Notes under the pieces: generated by a model
Databases searched by the model: none
What the model was told of the DNA's origin: nothing
Seen by the model: the letters and a program-made list of their open reading frames with translations, nothing else
Program-made: the position numbers and the translations under genes
DNA from: JADHLJ01 sp038118725
GTDB lineage: Bacteria; Pseudomonadota; Alphaproteobacteria; Thalassobaculales; Thalassobaculaceae
Direction: 5' to 3'
Assembly: GCA_038118725.1 (NCBI GenBank)
Contig: JAYOIK010000003.1
Span: forward strand, 36,419 to 100,418
DNA: 64,000 bases
Part shown: positions 34,604 through 43,797 of the stretch, piece by piece
Numbering within the stretch: the first letter of the stretch is position 1
Layout: each line of letters starts with the position of its first letter

Positions 34604-35500
34604 ATGGTTGACGGAAAAATCATTGATACGCCGTGGTACGCGGGCGCCAAGGCCGCGCAACTCAAGCAGGCGGGTATCGGTACGGTCATCCGCTACTACA
34701 ATTTTCAAAACTCCAGTGCCCTGCCGCAAAAGCGATTGACCCTGGCCGAGGCGGAGGAGCTTTGCGCCGCCGGATTGCAACTCGGCGAGGTGTTTCAGCA
34801 GCGGCAGAACCAACTCGCCGATTTTTCCAAGGCCAAGGGCATGCGCGCCGGTCGCAAGGCCTTTCAGATCGCCACCGACGAGATCGGTCAGCCCGAGGGG
34901 TCGGGGATCTATTTTTCCGTTGACTACGACGCGACCCAAGCCGAGATCGGCGCGGCGATTCAGCCCTATTTTGAAGGGGTGCGCGAAGGCATGGCGGCGG
35001 AAGGCGACAGCGAGGTCCGCTTCAAGATCGGTGCCTATGGTTCGGGACTTCTCAACGGCATTCTGCGCGAAGCCGGCCTGATCGAACTTTGCTGGCTATC
35101 GATGTCGCGTGGGTTTACCGGCACCCGGGCGGCGATCACGGCGGGCGAGTATGACTTGAACCAGATTCCGCCCGCCACCTCGTTGCTGGGGCTGGGGATC
35201 GACTATGACGAGCCTAATCCGTCGCGACCCGATTTCGGCGCCTTCACGATCGAGCCTCACGCCGCGCCGGAAGCGGCGCCGGTCCCGCCGGGAGAGACCG
35301 GCACGGCCTATGTTGTGACGGCGCGCTCGGGGCTCCGGCTCCGCGCCGGGCCGGGTACCGAGTTCGATATCGCCGGTACGATGCCCTTTGGCACTCGCGT
35401 ACAGGTCCTGTCGGTCAAGAATGACTGGGCCAAGATAGACCGCGACGGTGACGGCGCCGTCGACGGCTTCGCCTACGCGGAGTATCTGCGCCCGGCTTGA
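34604..35500 (+). CDS. DUF1906 glycoside-hydrolase-like protein with C-terminal SH3 domain
   Basis: 298 residues. The N-terminal two thirds match the Rv2525c-like glycoside-hydrolase-like TIM-barrel family: IDTPWYAGAKAAQLKQAG, VIRYYNF, GIYFSVDYDA and the conserved WLSMSRGFTGTR strand. The last 65 residues form a bacterial SH3 domain (TARSGLRLRAGPGTEFDI), usually cell-wall-binding. No signal peptide is evident from ATG 34604, so export is unproven. Such proteins are thought to act on peptidoglycan or surface glycans. It is flanked by unrelated genes and convergent with hyuB. Confidence 0.85.
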   Translation: MVDGKIIDTPWYAGAKAAQLKQAGIGTVIRYYNFQNSSALPQKRLTLAEAEELCAAGLQLGEVFQQRQNQLADFSKAKGMRAGRKAFQIATDEIGQPEGSGIYFSVDYDATQAEIGAAIQPYFEGVREGMAAEGDSEVRFKIGAYGSGLLNGILREAGLIELCWLSMSRGFTGTRAAITAGEYDLNQIPPATSLLGLGIDYDEPNPSRPDFGAFTIEPHAAPEAAPVPPGETGTAYVVTARSGLRLRAGPGTEFDIAGTMPFGTRVQVLSVKNDWAKIDRDGDGAVDGFAYAEYLRPA

Positions 35501-35512
35501 GAGGTCGACCGA

Positions 35513-37180
35513 CTAAACCTCGGCCCCATAGACCGTACGCGCGGTTTCCACGTCAACGAGCCCGTTGCGGACATCCTCGGCTACCTTGGCCCGGTCCCTG
35601 GCCTTGGGATCGCCGAGACCGCCGCCGCCGGGCATTTCGATTGTGATGCGGGCACCCTTGGGGATCGATTGCCGGCCCTTGCCCTTCAACTCGGTGCCGT
35701 CGGAGAGATAGAGCCGCCCGCGCATGCCGTCGCCGCCACCGTTGCGGCCGCGCGGCGGGTGCACGACCCGATCGAACATGGTGTTGATGGCGAAGGGGGC
35801 GCCCTCGGCATGGGAGATCTCCATGACCTGGCCGACCCCGCCGCGATGGGTGCCGGCGCCGCCGCTGTCGGCGCGGTATTCCTTCTTCCAGAAGATCAGC
35901 GGCGCGATGGTCTCGTTGATCTCGATCGGCGTGTTGCGCACGCCGGAGGGGAAGGCGGTGGCGTTGAGGCCATCCTTCTTGGGCCGGGCGCCGGTGCCGC
36001 CGGAATGGAAGGTGTTCATCGCGAAGGGCGTGGCATCGCCGTAATCCTCGTCGGTAAGGCCGTGACCGCCCAGCAGGACCGGATTCCAAAGGCACGAGGT
36101 TCCCTCGGCGGGCACCCGGTCGGGGATAATCTGGTTGAGGCAGCCGAGCACCACGTCCGGCAGCATCTGGCCGATCACGTGCCGCGCGGTCACCGCCGCC
36201 GGGCGCGGCGCGTTCAGGATGCATCCTTCGGGCGCGCTGATCCGTACCGGCTCCAGCGATCCGGCGTTGTTCGGGACCCGCGAGCCGACGACACAGCGAA
36301 TGCCGAAACTGGCATAGGCCTCGGTATAGGTCACCGGAACGTTGATGCCGTAACTGGAGGCGTCGGTGGTCCCGCTGAAGTCGAGATCGATGCCGGACTC
36401 GGAAACCGTCATCTCGCAGACCAGATCGATCTCCTTCTCGTACCCGTCGATCCGCATGGCGTTCTTGTATTTGCCGGGCTTGAGCGCGCGCACCTCGGCC
36501 AGCATGCCGGCGCGGGAGGACTCGATGATATGACGCCCCAATTCGTCGAGATTTTGCAGATTGAACTCGCGCATCATCGCGACCAGCCGCTCGCCGCCCA
36601 CGTCGTTGCAGGAGGCAAGGGAATAAAGATCGCCTTCTACCTCGACCGGGTTGCGGACATTGGCGCGCATGATCGCCATGACAGCCTCGGAGAACTCCCC
36701 GCGCTTGGCCAGCGGCATGATCGGGATACACAGACCCTCTTCGTAGACCTGGCGTCCATCGGGGCCGAAGCCGCGTCCACCGACATCCACCACGTGGCTG
36801 GTGCAGGCGAAGAGCCCGACGATCCGCCCATCCAGGAAGGTCGGCGTGACGACGGTAAAGTCGTTCAGATGCCCGGTACCCTTCCAGGGATCATTGGTGA
36901 CATAGACATCGCCTTCCTCCATTACCTCGAGCGGGTAGACCTCGAGAAAGGAACCGACCGAGGCGGCCATGGCGTTCACATGGCCCGGCGTGCCGGTCAC
37001 CGCCTGGGCAAGCATGCGGCCCTGTGGGTCGAACACCCCGGCGGAGATGTCGCCGGCCTCGCGCGCGGCGGTGGAAAACGCGGTGCGGACCAGGACCTGG
37101 GCCTGTTCCTCGACAACCGAGAGCAGGCGGTTCCATTGGATCTGCATGCGGATCTGGTCGATGGCGCTGGCGTTTCGCAT
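35513..37180 (-). CDS. hyuB: Hydantoinase B/oxoprolinase family protein
   Basis: 555-residue B subunit of an ATP-dependent hydantoinase or 5-oxoprolinase-type enzyme. Diagnostic segments include SFSTAAREAGD-like TAFSTAAREAGDISAGVF, DVYVTNDPWKGTGHLND, CTSHVVDVGGRGFGPDG and the C-terminal EMPGGGGLGDP. With HyuA it opens cyclic amides such as hydantoins, 5-oxoproline or N-methylhydantoin using ATP. ATG at 37180 (MRNASAIDQIRM) is chosen. It lies 16 bp after hyuA, on the same transcript. The cyclic substrate is unknown; no racemase or carbamoylase lies nearby. Confidence 0.93.
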   Translation of the reverse strand: MRNASAIDQIRMQIQWNRLLSVVEEQAQVLVRTAFSTAAREAGDISAGVFDPQGRMLAQAVTGTPGHVNAMAASVGSFLEVYPLEVMEEGDVYVTNDPWKGTGHLNDFTVVTPTFLDGRIVGLFACTSHVVDVGGRGFGPDGRQVYEEGLCIPIMPLAKRGEFSEAVMAIMRANVRNPVEVEGDLYSLASCNDVGGERLVAMMREFNLQNLDELGRHIIESSRAGMLAEVRALKPGKYKNAMRIDGYEKEIDLVCEMTVSESGIDLDFSGTTDASSYGINVPVTYTEAYASFGIRCVVGSRVPNNAGSLEPVRISAPEGCILNAPRPAAVTARHVIGQMLPDVVLGCLNQIIPDRVPAEGTSCLWNPVLLGGHGLTDEDYGDATPFAMNTFHSGGTGARPKKDGLNATAFPSGVRNTPIEINETIAPLIFWKKEYRADSGGAGTHRGGVGQVMEISHAEGAPFAINTMFDRVVHPPRGRNGGGDGMRGRLYLSDGTELKGKGRQSIPKGARITIEMPGGGGLGDPKARDRAKVAEDVRNGLVDVETARTVYGAEV

Positions 37181-37196
37181 TTCTGGATCTCCCAAA

Positions 37197-39284
37197 TCAG
37201 GGCGCGCGGTTAAGCACGAGATGGCCAAGCTCATTCACGCTCGCCGAAAAGCCACTGGGCACGATGGTGGTGGTCTGGTCCTCGGTCAGCGCGGCCGGAC
37301 CGGCGACGGTGGCGCCAAGCCCGATATCGGCCCGGCGATAGACCTTGGCCTCGAGGTATTCGGATTGAACCGGATCGAAAAGCGAGCGGGTGCCGGTGGC
37401 GGCGGGGGCCGCGATTCCAGCCGCCGACAGTCCGCCGATACCGGACGGCTTGGGCGCGGTGACCGACAGGGTCCAGCTCAGGATTTCCGGTTGTTGTCCG
37501 GGCACGGAACGTCCGTAGAGTCGGCGATATTCCGTCTCGAAAGCCTCGTGCAGGGTGGTCGTGTCATCCGCCACAAGCGGCCGGACCGGCAGACTCACGA
37601 CGATCTCATGGCCTTGGCCGTGATAGCGCATATAGGCGAGACGTACTTCCTCAAGGCCCTCGGTTCCGGCGCCCGCGGCAACGATTTCGCGTGCCTCTTC
37701 CGCCATTTCGTCGATCAGGGCGTTCGCGGTATCAGCGTCGAAATCGACGAGGTTCATATAGCGGCTGCGCACCACCTCGTAGGAGATCGGCGCGCGCAGA
37801 AAGCCGATGGCGGAGCCGACACCGGCTCCGGCGGGAATGACGATCGTGTCGATATCCAGCTTCTCGGCGAGCCGCGCGGCATGCAGGGGCGCGGCGCCGC
37901 CGAAGGCGATCATGGCACGGGCCGAGATCTCCTTGCCCCATTCGATCGCATGAACCCGGGCGGCGTTGGCCATGTTCTCGCCGACAATTTCCGATACGCC
38001 AAAAGCGGCCAGCGGACCGGTCAGACCAAGGGCCTCGCCGATCTCCCGCTCCAGCGCCGCGCCGGCCTTTTCGGGCGCCATGGTGACGGAACCACCGGCG
38101 AAGCCGACGGGATCGATCTTTCCGAGGACCACGTCGGCGTCGGTGACGGTGGGTTGGGTGCCGCCCTGGTCATAGCAGGCCGGGCCGGGCATGGCACCGG
38201 CACTGTGCGGGCCGACGGTAATCCGGCTCATGCCGTCAACGGCGGCGATGGAGCCGCCACCGGCGCCGATCTCCACCATCTCGATCGCCGGAATGCGCAC
38301 CGGCAGGCCGCTGCCCTTCAGGTTGCGATAGACCCGGGCGACCTCGAAAGTGCGTGTCATCTGCGGCGCGTGATTGTCGATCAGACAGATCTTCGCCGTG
38401 GTGCCGCCCATGTCGAAGGAGACGACATTGTCGATCCCGCATTCCCGCGCGATCTCGGTGGCCAGGATCGCGCCGCCGGCGGGGCCGGATTCCACCAGAC
38501 GGATCGGAAAGCGGATCGCGGTCTCGAGTGTGGTCAACCCGCCGCCCGAGGTCATCAACAGGAAAGGACAGGTAAAGCCGCGGTCGCGCAGATCACTGTC
38601 GAGCTGCTTGAGGTAGCGCGACATGGTCGGCTGGACATAGGCATTGGCGCTGGCCGTCGATTGCCGCTCGTATTCGCGGATCTCCGGACAAACCTCCGAG
38701 GACAAGGTGATCGAGAGATCGGGCCGCGCCGCCGCCAGGATCTCTCCGACCCGGCGTTCATGGGCCGGATTGGCGTAGGAGTGGATAAGGCCCACGGCCA
38801 CCGCCTCGATCCCATGCTCGTCGAGCAGTGGCAGCAGGGCCGTTACCGAGGCTTCGTCAAGCGGGATCAGCGCCTCGCCCTTGACATTCAGGCGTTCGGT
38901 CACCGGCCAGCGCAGATAGCGTGGCACCAATGGGTCCGGCCGGTCGATATTGATATCGTACTGCTCGAACCGGTTCTCCAGGGCCATCTCGACCGAGTCC
39001 CTGAGCCCCTCGGTGGTGATCAGCGCGGTCTTGGCGCCCTTGCGCTCGATCAGCGCGTTGGTGGCTAGGGTCGTTCCGTGGATCAGCAGGCCGATATCGC
39101 CCGGCGCGATACCCGCCTCGGCGACGGCTTTCTCGACACCCGAAATCACTCCGCGTTCCGGCGCGTCGGGGGTGGTCAGCACCTTCGAGGTGAACTGTCT
39201 GTCCCCCACCTCCAGCGCGACATCGGTAAAGGTTCCGCCGACATCAACGGCGAGGCGAGCGGAAGGCGACGGGGTGGTGGGCAT
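37197..39284 (-). CDS. hyuA: Hydantoinase/oxoprolinase family protein, subunit A
   Basis: 695-residue A subunit with an acetate-and-sugar-kinase-like ATPase fold. The phosphate loop is LAVDVGGTFTDVALE near residue 11, LLIHGTTLATNALIERKG follows, and the second phosphate motif is VSFDMGGTTAKICLID. GAGGGSIAAVDG and GPACYDQGGTQPTVTDAD are typical. Acts with HyuB in ATP-driven cyclic amide hydrolysis in the cytoplasm. First gene of the pair; its upstream region 39285-39605 is non-coding. Confidence 0.94.
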   Translation of the reverse strand: MPTTPSPSARLAVDVGGTFTDVALEVGDRQFTSKVLTTPDAPERGVISGVEKAVAEAGIAPGDIGLLIHGTTLATNALIERKGAKTALITTEGLRDSVEMALENRFEQYDINIDRPDPLVPRYLRWPVTERLNVKGEALIPLDEASVTALLPLLDEHGIEAVAVGLIHSYANPAHERRVGEILAAARPDLSITLSSEVCPEIREYERQSTASANAYVQPTMSRYLKQLDSDLRDRGFTCPFLLMTSGGGLTTLETAIRFPIRLVESGPAGGAILATEIARECGIDNVVSFDMGGTTAKICLIDNHAPQMTRTFEVARVYRNLKGSGLPVRIPAIEMVEIGAGGGSIAAVDGMSRITVGPHSAGAMPGPACYDQGGTQPTVTDADVVLGKIDPVGFAGGSVTMAPEKAGAALEREIGEALGLTGPLAAFGVSEIVGENMANAARVHAIEWGKEISARAMIAFGGAAPLHAARLAEKLDIDTIVIPAGAGVGSAIGFLRAPISYEVVRSRYMNLVDFDADTANALIDEMAEEAREIVAAGAGTEGLEEVRLAYMRYHGQGHEIVVSLPVRPLVADDTTTLHEAFETEYRRLYGRSVPGQQPEILSWTLSVTAPKPSGIGGLSAAGIAAPAATGTRSLFDPVQSEYLEAKVYRRADIGLGATVAGPAALTEDQTTTIVPSGFSASVNELGHLVLNRAP

Positions 39285-39605
39285 TGGCTTGGGGGACTCC
39301 AGAGAGAACGGTGGCGGAGGAGGGATGACGCCACGACTCTTAGTCCGCTGGAAGACTGGGCGTCAATGGCGAGCGCATGGCTCCGCCTCACCAACCTCAT
39401 CCCGCCGAAGGGTCACTGCTGTCCGGGAAAACTCCTGTCGTACGGGATGAGATACCGATATTGCCTGGTTTTTGTTCCTTGGCCGCCGCCTCGGACTTGA
39501 TTTCTCGGCCGGCCATTCCCCTTGATCGCCGCCCCCATGAACTTTAGAGGCCTCTGAAAGACGGAGATAGGGTGCTTGTCCAACCGCTGAGACCCCGCCG
39601 ATCGA
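39285..39605. other. Non-coding spacer between hyuA and the phosphonate operon end
   Basis: About 320 bp with no open frame that looks protein-like, no recognisable RNA gene and no copy of the palindromic repeats. It should hold the hyuA promoter and the terminator of the minus-strand phosphonate operon coming from the right, but I cannot place either. Confidence 0.6.
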
Positions 39606-40163
39606 CTATACCCGCGCCTCGGGCTTTAGCGCGGCCTCGACATATCGCCGGAAATGGTCGATCGGCGGGGTTTCGGCGGTCGGAGATTTGGCGCCTTCGT
39701 CCCAGCGGCGCAGCTTCACCGCGTCCGCGTGGTAGGGGATGGCCTCAAATGCAGTCGCTTCGTCCGGCGTGAACGGGCCGCCTTGCACCTCCAAGCTGCG
39801 GACCGAGCCCTCGGAGAGCGTGGCGAAATAGTCCGGATCGGTGGCCGTGAGGTAGCGCTTGGCGTCGACATGCCAGCGCACGGGCTGGAGAACGTCATCG
39901 TCGAACCAAGGCTCCAGATAGCGGAGCGCCCGGATCTCGTGCTCGGCATCCTCGCCCCGGTCGATGGCGGCGCGGGCGTCCGGGTTGATCAGGTGACCAA
40001 TGTCATGCAGCAGGCAAGCGGTGATCAGCGCCGGGCTCGCGCCGGCCTGCTCCGCCTGATGGGCGCATTGCAGGGCGTGGGCGAGCTGGGTGACATTCTT
40101 CTCGTCGAACCGTGTCAGGGCGCGCTCGGAGAAGTTTTCCATGATCCGGTCGATAGCCTTCAT
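39606..40163 (-). CDS. PhnZ-like HD-domain phosphonate oxygenase family protein
   Basis: 185-residue HD protein resembling PhnZ, the mixed-valence di-iron oxygenase that cleaves 1-hydroxy-2-aminoethylphosphonate. Metal-binding and signature segments are ALQCAHQAEQ, the HD pair in CLLHDIGHL, WHVDAKRYL and LEVQGGPF, ending with LRRWDEGAK. At the N-terminal substrate loop, PhnZ-type proteins usually have Tyr and Glu (YxxE before VTQLEH); here the segment is RFDEKNVTQLAH, so both appear replaced (F and K). It starts 18 bp after phnM and is surely co-transcribed. No PhnY-type partner adjoins. The substrate is uncertain. Confidence 0.85.
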   Translation of the reverse strand: MKAIDRIMENFSERALTRFDEKNVTQLAHALQCAHQAEQAGASPALITACLLHDIGHLINPDARAAIDRGEDAEHEIRALRYLEPWFDDDVLQPVRWHVDAKRYLTATDPDYFATLSEGSVRSLEVQGGPFTPDEATAFEAIPYHADAVKLRRWDEGAKSPTAETPPIDHFRRYVEAALKPEARV

Positions 40164-40181
40164 CGTTCTCTCCGAATGGGG

Positions 40182-41330
40182 TTAGGCGACACGCTCGCCG
40201 GCGCGCCAGGTTTGCCGCACGACGGGAGTGCCGTCATCGAGGCGACGCACGCGGATGAGGTCGGCGCGCTTGCCTGGCGCGATTTCGCCGCGATCGTCGA
40301 GACCAACCATCCGCGCGGGATTGCCGGTCACCGTGGCCATCGCTTGCGCCAGGTCAAGGCCGTCCTGGTCGTGCAGCAGGAACGCGCCGTGCAAGAGGCT
40401 GGACGGCATGTAATCCGAGGACAGCGCGTCCAACAAGCCACCTCGAGCCAGGTCGGCCGCCGCCACGTTGCCAGAATGCGAGCCACCGCGCACCACGTTC
40501 GGACCGCCCATGATCGTGGTCATGCCCTTGGCCCGCGCGGCCCTGGCGGCCTCAAGCGTGGTTGGGAACTCGCTGATGGTAACGCCCAGGGCCTCGGCCT
40601 CCTCTACATGAGCGTCGGTGGCGTCGTCATGGCTCGCCAGAACCACGCCGGTGGCGCGGCAAAGCTCGGCGATGATTTGGCGATGCTTGTCTGAGTAGAG
40701 CGCCTGATTGGCCTTGCGCGTGTTGACCATGTCCTCGAACTGATCGTCGTTCAGGCCGTATTTACCTTGGTAGTAGACCTTGAGCTTCGAGGCGTCGACG
40801 AACTGGCGTTGACCGGGCGTGTGATCCATCAGCGAGACCAGCTTCACCAAGGGCTCGTCGTGGAAAGGTTGATAGAGCTCCAGCGCCCGGGGGTTGGCGA
40901 CCTCGCAGCGCATGTGGAGATAGTGCGTGGCGCGCAGGTTGCCATGCCGCACGGCGTCGCGGATCGCGTTCGCGGCTTCCGCGAACATCGCCTCTCTGTC
41001 GTCATTGTCGATGGCGCCGCCGACCGCGACCGCGTCGAAGACCGTGGTGATGCCCGCCGCCGCGATCTGGGCGTCATGGGCGAGGACGGCGGACGGGACC
41101 GGCCAATGGACCTTCGGCCTCGGCACGCAGTGTTTTTCCAGATTATCGGTATGCAGCTCGATCAGGCCGGGGATAAGAAGGTCGCCGTCGAGATCCTCGG
41201 CGCCGGCGTTGGTCGATTGGGGCGCATCGCCGATGTCGGTGATCGTGCCGTCCTTCACGACCACGGTGCCATGAACCACCCGATCCGCCAGCACGAGGCG
41301 GGTATTGCTGAAGATTTGCTCTTTCACCAT
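40182..41330 (-). CDS. phnM: Alpha-D-ribose 1-methylphosphonate 5-triphosphate diphosphatase
   Basis: Amidohydrolase-family enzyme removing pyrophosphate from ribose 1-methylphosphonate 5-triphosphate in the C-P lyase pathway. Metal-site segments are LIELHTDNLEKH, a central SHDDATDAHVEEA, and GGPNVVRGGSHSGN with DALSSDYMPSSL. From ATG 41330 it has 382 residues, normal for PhnM. A GTG at 41339 overlapping the phnL stop would add three residues. Seventh of eight genes in the minus-strand operon. Confidence 0.95.
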   Translation of the reverse strand: MVKEQIFSNTRLVLADRVVHGTVVVKDGTITDIGDAPQSTNAGAEDLDGDLLIPGLIELHTDNLEKHCVPRPKVHWPVPSAVLAHDAQIAAAGITTVFDAVAVGGAIDNDDREAMFAEAANAIRDAVRHGNLRATHYLHMRCEVANPRALELYQPFHDEPLVKLVSLMDHTPGQRQFVDASKLKVYYQGKYGLNDDQFEDMVNTRKANQALYSDKHRQIIAELCRATGVVLASHDDATDAHVEEAEALGVTISEFPTTLEAARAARAKGMTTIMGGPNVVRGGSHSGNVAAADLARGGLLDALSSDYMPSSLLHGAFLLHDQDGLDLAQAMATVTGNPARMVGLDDRGEIAPGKRADLIRVRRLDDGTPVVRQTWRAGERVA

Positions 41331-41335
41331 GGGGG

Positions 41336-42064
41336 TCACGCCGCCTTTCGCGCGCTGTCGACGGTATAGGTTCGGGTTCCGACCGCGTCCCGAACGAATG
41401 CGTCATGGAAGATCCCGGCGATCGCCACGCCGCGATCCCGGGCCTCGACGATGAGATCAATTACCGCCCGCCGGTTATCCGCGTCGAGCGAGGCGGTGGG
41501 CTCGTCCAATAGCAGGATCGGATAGTCGCGGGCGAAAGTCATGGCGATATTCACGCGCTGTTGCTCGCCGCCGGAAAAGGTCGCCGGCGGGAGCGACCAC
41601 AGGGTTTCAGGGATCGCCAGCCGCTCCAGCATCTCCTCCGCCCGTTTCCTGGCCGCGGCCTGGTCGAAACCTCGGCTCAACAACGGCTGGGCGACCAGCT
41701 CCAGCGCGCCGATGCGCGGGATCACCCGGAGGAACTGGCTGACATGGCCGAGGGTGCGTTCGCGGACGTCCAGCACCAGATGTGGCGGCGCGCCGACCAG
41801 GTCGACCCAGTCGCCGTCGTGACGCACGAGGATCCGACCGGCTTGCGCCAGATAGTTGGCATGGATCGAACGCAGCAGGGTCGACTTGCCGGCGCCGGAG
41901 GCCCCCGCCAGCACCAGGCATTCGCCGCGCTTGACGGTGAGCGAGACATTCTCGAGAACCGGGATGCGCACGCCGCCCTGATTGTGCAGGGTGAAGGACT
42001 TGCAAAGACCCTCCACCCGGATCATGTCCTGGGCGTCGTCGGTCAGCGGATTTGCTTGAGGCAT
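41336..42064 (-). CDS. phnL: Phosphonate C-P lyase system ABC-type protein PhnL
   Basis: 242-residue ABC ATPase of the C-P lyase assembly, not a transporter. Walker A GASGAGKSTLLR is near residue 50, signature FSGGEQQRVNIA, and Walker B LLLDEPTASLD. VSQFLRVIPRIGALE is a PhnL-type stretch. ATG at 42064 lies 7 bp after phnK; an upstream in-frame start inside phnK is less likely. PhnL is needed in vivo with PhnGHIJK to form ribose 1-methylphosphonate 5-triphosphate. Confidence 0.95.
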   Translation of the reverse strand: MPQANPLTDDAQDMIRVEGLCKSFTLHNQGGVRIPVLENVSLTVKRGECLVLAGASGAGKSTLLRSIHANYLAQAGRILVRHDGDWVDLVGAPPHLVLDVRERTLGHVSQFLRVIPRIGALELVAQPLLSRGFDQAAARKRAEEMLERLAIPETLWSLPPATFSGGEQQRVNIAMTFARDYPILLLDEPTASLDADNRRAVIDLIVEARDRGVAIAGIFHDAFVRDAVGTRTYTVDSARKAA

Positions 42065-42071
42065 GGCGATC

Positions 42072-42857
42072 TCACACCGGCAGGATCGAGGAAACAAGGA
42101 GCTGGGTATAGGGGTGCTGGGGATCGTCCAACACCTGATCGGTCAGGCCATGCTCCACCACGCTACCGCCGCGCATCACCATCAGGCGGTGCGAGAGAAG
42201 GCGCGCGACACCGAGATCGTGGGTCACCACCACGCAGGCGATACCGAGCTGGCGCACCAGACCGCGTACCAGATCGAGCAATCGCGCCTGAACCGAGACG
42301 TCGAGACCGCTGGTCGGCTCGTCCATGAACACGAGCCGCGGCTGGGTCACCAGATTGCGGGCAATCTGCAATCGCTGCTGCATACCCCCGGAGAAAGTGG
42401 CCGGAAGGTGATCGATCCTTCCGAGATCCATCTCGACCTTGGAGAGCCAATCGACCGCGGCGCTCCGGATCTCGCCATAGTTTCGCGCCCCGACCGCCAT
42501 AAGGCGCTCGCCGACATTGGCGCCGGCCGAGACATTCATGCGCAGCCCGTCGCGGGGGTTTTGAAAGACGATCCCCCAATCCGTGCGCATCAGCATCCGG
42601 CGTTCCGGCTCACTCATCTCGTAGATGTCGCGCGGGCCATCGACACGGGTGTCGAACTGGACCGTGCCGGCGCTCGGCGGTAGCAGGCCGGAGATACATT
42701 TCAGTAGCGTGGTCTTGCCGGATCCGGATTCTCCGACCACGCCGAGGACTTCGCCGGGATGGAGATCGAAACTCACATCCGCGCAGCCGACCTGCCCGCC
42801 GTAATAACGAGAAAGATCCGAGACCTGGAGGAGAGCGGGCTGGTCACGGTCGATCAT
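42072..42857 (-). CDS. phnK: Phosphonate C-P lyase system protein PhnK
   Basis: 261-residue ABC-type ATPase that docks on the PhnGHIJ core. Walker A is GESGSGKTTLLKC, the signature is FSGGMQQRLQIARNL, and Walker B is LVFMDEPTSGLDVS. DWGIVFQNPRDGLRMNVSAG is diagnostic of PhnK. It overlaps phnJ by 4 bp (ATGA). Length and motif order are normal. Confidence 0.95.
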   Translation of the reverse strand: MIDRDQPALLQVSDLSRYYGGQVGCADVSFDLHPGEVLGVVGESGSGKTTLLKCISGLLPPSAGTVQFDTRVDGPRDIYEMSEPERRMLMRTDWGIVFQNPRDGLRMNVSAGANVGERLMAVGARNYGEIRSAAVDWLSKVEMDLGRIDHLPATFSGGMQQRLQIARNLVTQPRLVFMDEPTSGLDVSVQARLLDLVRGLVRQLGIACVVVTHDLGVARLLSHRLMVMRGGSVVEHGLTDQVLDDPQHPYTQLLVSSILPV

Positions 42858-43795
42858 GACGCTTCTCCGGCGGTATCGGTACTCGTGGTGTCGGGCTCGC
42901 CTGGAACCGGCAGGCCGCTTCCCTGGTGGCCCGCCTCGCGTCGGGTCCGGCAGTAATCACTGTCGGAGCAGACGAACAGCCGGGAGCCCCGGTCGTCGGT
43001 AATCACCTCGTCGAGATAGCTCTCCTCGGAGCCGCATAGCGCGCAGGCCTGCTCCCAGCTTTCGATGGTGAAGGGATGATCCTCGAAATCGAGGCTCTTC
43101 ACCTTGGTATGAGGCGGCACTGCGTAGATGCGCTTCTCGCGTCCCGCGCCGAACAACTGCAGCGCCGGCATGTTGTCCATCTTCGGATTGTCGAATTTCG
43201 GGATCGGGCTCGGTGCCATGATGTAGCGATCATTGACCTGAACCGGGTAGTTGTAGCCCTGGGTGATCCGGCCGTAATGGGCGATCTCCTCGTAGAGGCC
43301 GACATGCATGATCCCGTATTCGGAGAGCGCATGCATCTTGCGGGTTTCGGCTTCGCGCGGCTCGATGAAACGAAGCGGCTCCGGCTGTGGCACCTGATAG
43401 ACGATGATCTGATCCGCCCGTAGCTGTTCCTCCGGAATACGGTGGCGGGTCTGGATGATCGAGGCCTCGGCGGTTTTCTCGGTGGTCGCGACACCGGCGG
43501 TCTTGGCGAAGAAGCGCCGGATGTTGACGGCGTTGGTGGTGTCGTCGGCGCCCTGATCGATGACCTTCAGCGTATCCTCGACGCCGATGATGCTGGCGGT
43601 TACCTGAATGCCGCCGGTTCCCCAGCCATAGGGCAGTGGCATCTCGCGGCTGCCGAAGGGGACCTGATAGCCGGGAATCGCCACGGCCTTCAGGGTCGCC
43701 CGGCGGATCATCCGCTTGGTCTGCTCGTCCAGATAGGCGAAGTTGTAGCCGGACAAGGTCTCGGGCTGTTCCATCTCGGTGATTCCTTCCATCAT
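42854..43795 (-). CDS. phnJ: Alpha-D-ribose 1-methylphosphonate 5-phosphate C-P lyase
   Basis: Radical SAM enzyme that breaks the C-P bond, releasing methane from methylphosphonate. The iron-sulphur cysteines are seen in ACALCGSEESY and CSDSDYC near the C-terminus, the unusual PhnJ pattern. GYNFAYLDEQTKRMIRR and PLPYGWGTGGIQ are highly conserved N-terminal blocks. It is 313 residues from ATG 43795 (GGAG five bases upstream); ATG 43792 and GTG 43801 are alternatives. A roughly 25-residue tail rich in P, T, G and D extends beyond the usual end. Overlaps phnK by 4 bp. Confidence 0.97.
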   Translation of the reverse strand: MMEGITEMEQPETLSGYNFAYLDEQTKRMIRRATLKAVAIPGYQVPFGSREMPLPYGWGTGGIQVTASIIGVEDTLKVIDQGADDTTNAVNIRRFFAKTAGVATTEKTAEASIIQTRHRIPEEQLRADQIIVYQVPQPEPLRFIEPREAETRKMHALSEYGIMHVGLYEEIAHYGRITQGYNYPVQVNDRYIMAPSPIPKFDNPKMDNMPALQLFGAGREKRIYAVPPHTKVKSLDFEDHPFTIESWEQACALCGSEESYLDEVITDDRGSRLFVCSDSDYCRTRREAGHQGSGLPVPGEPDTTSTDTAGEAS

Positions 43796-43797
43796 CG

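Noticed and set aside
36969..39068. Long open frame on the plus strand opposite hyuA (about 700 codons), and similar long frames opposite other genes, such as 11014-12510 minus and 62341-63648 minus
   Set aside because: These are shadow frames produced by high GC at third positions. Their translations show no domain motifs, while the opposite strand carries complete, well-conserved proteins.
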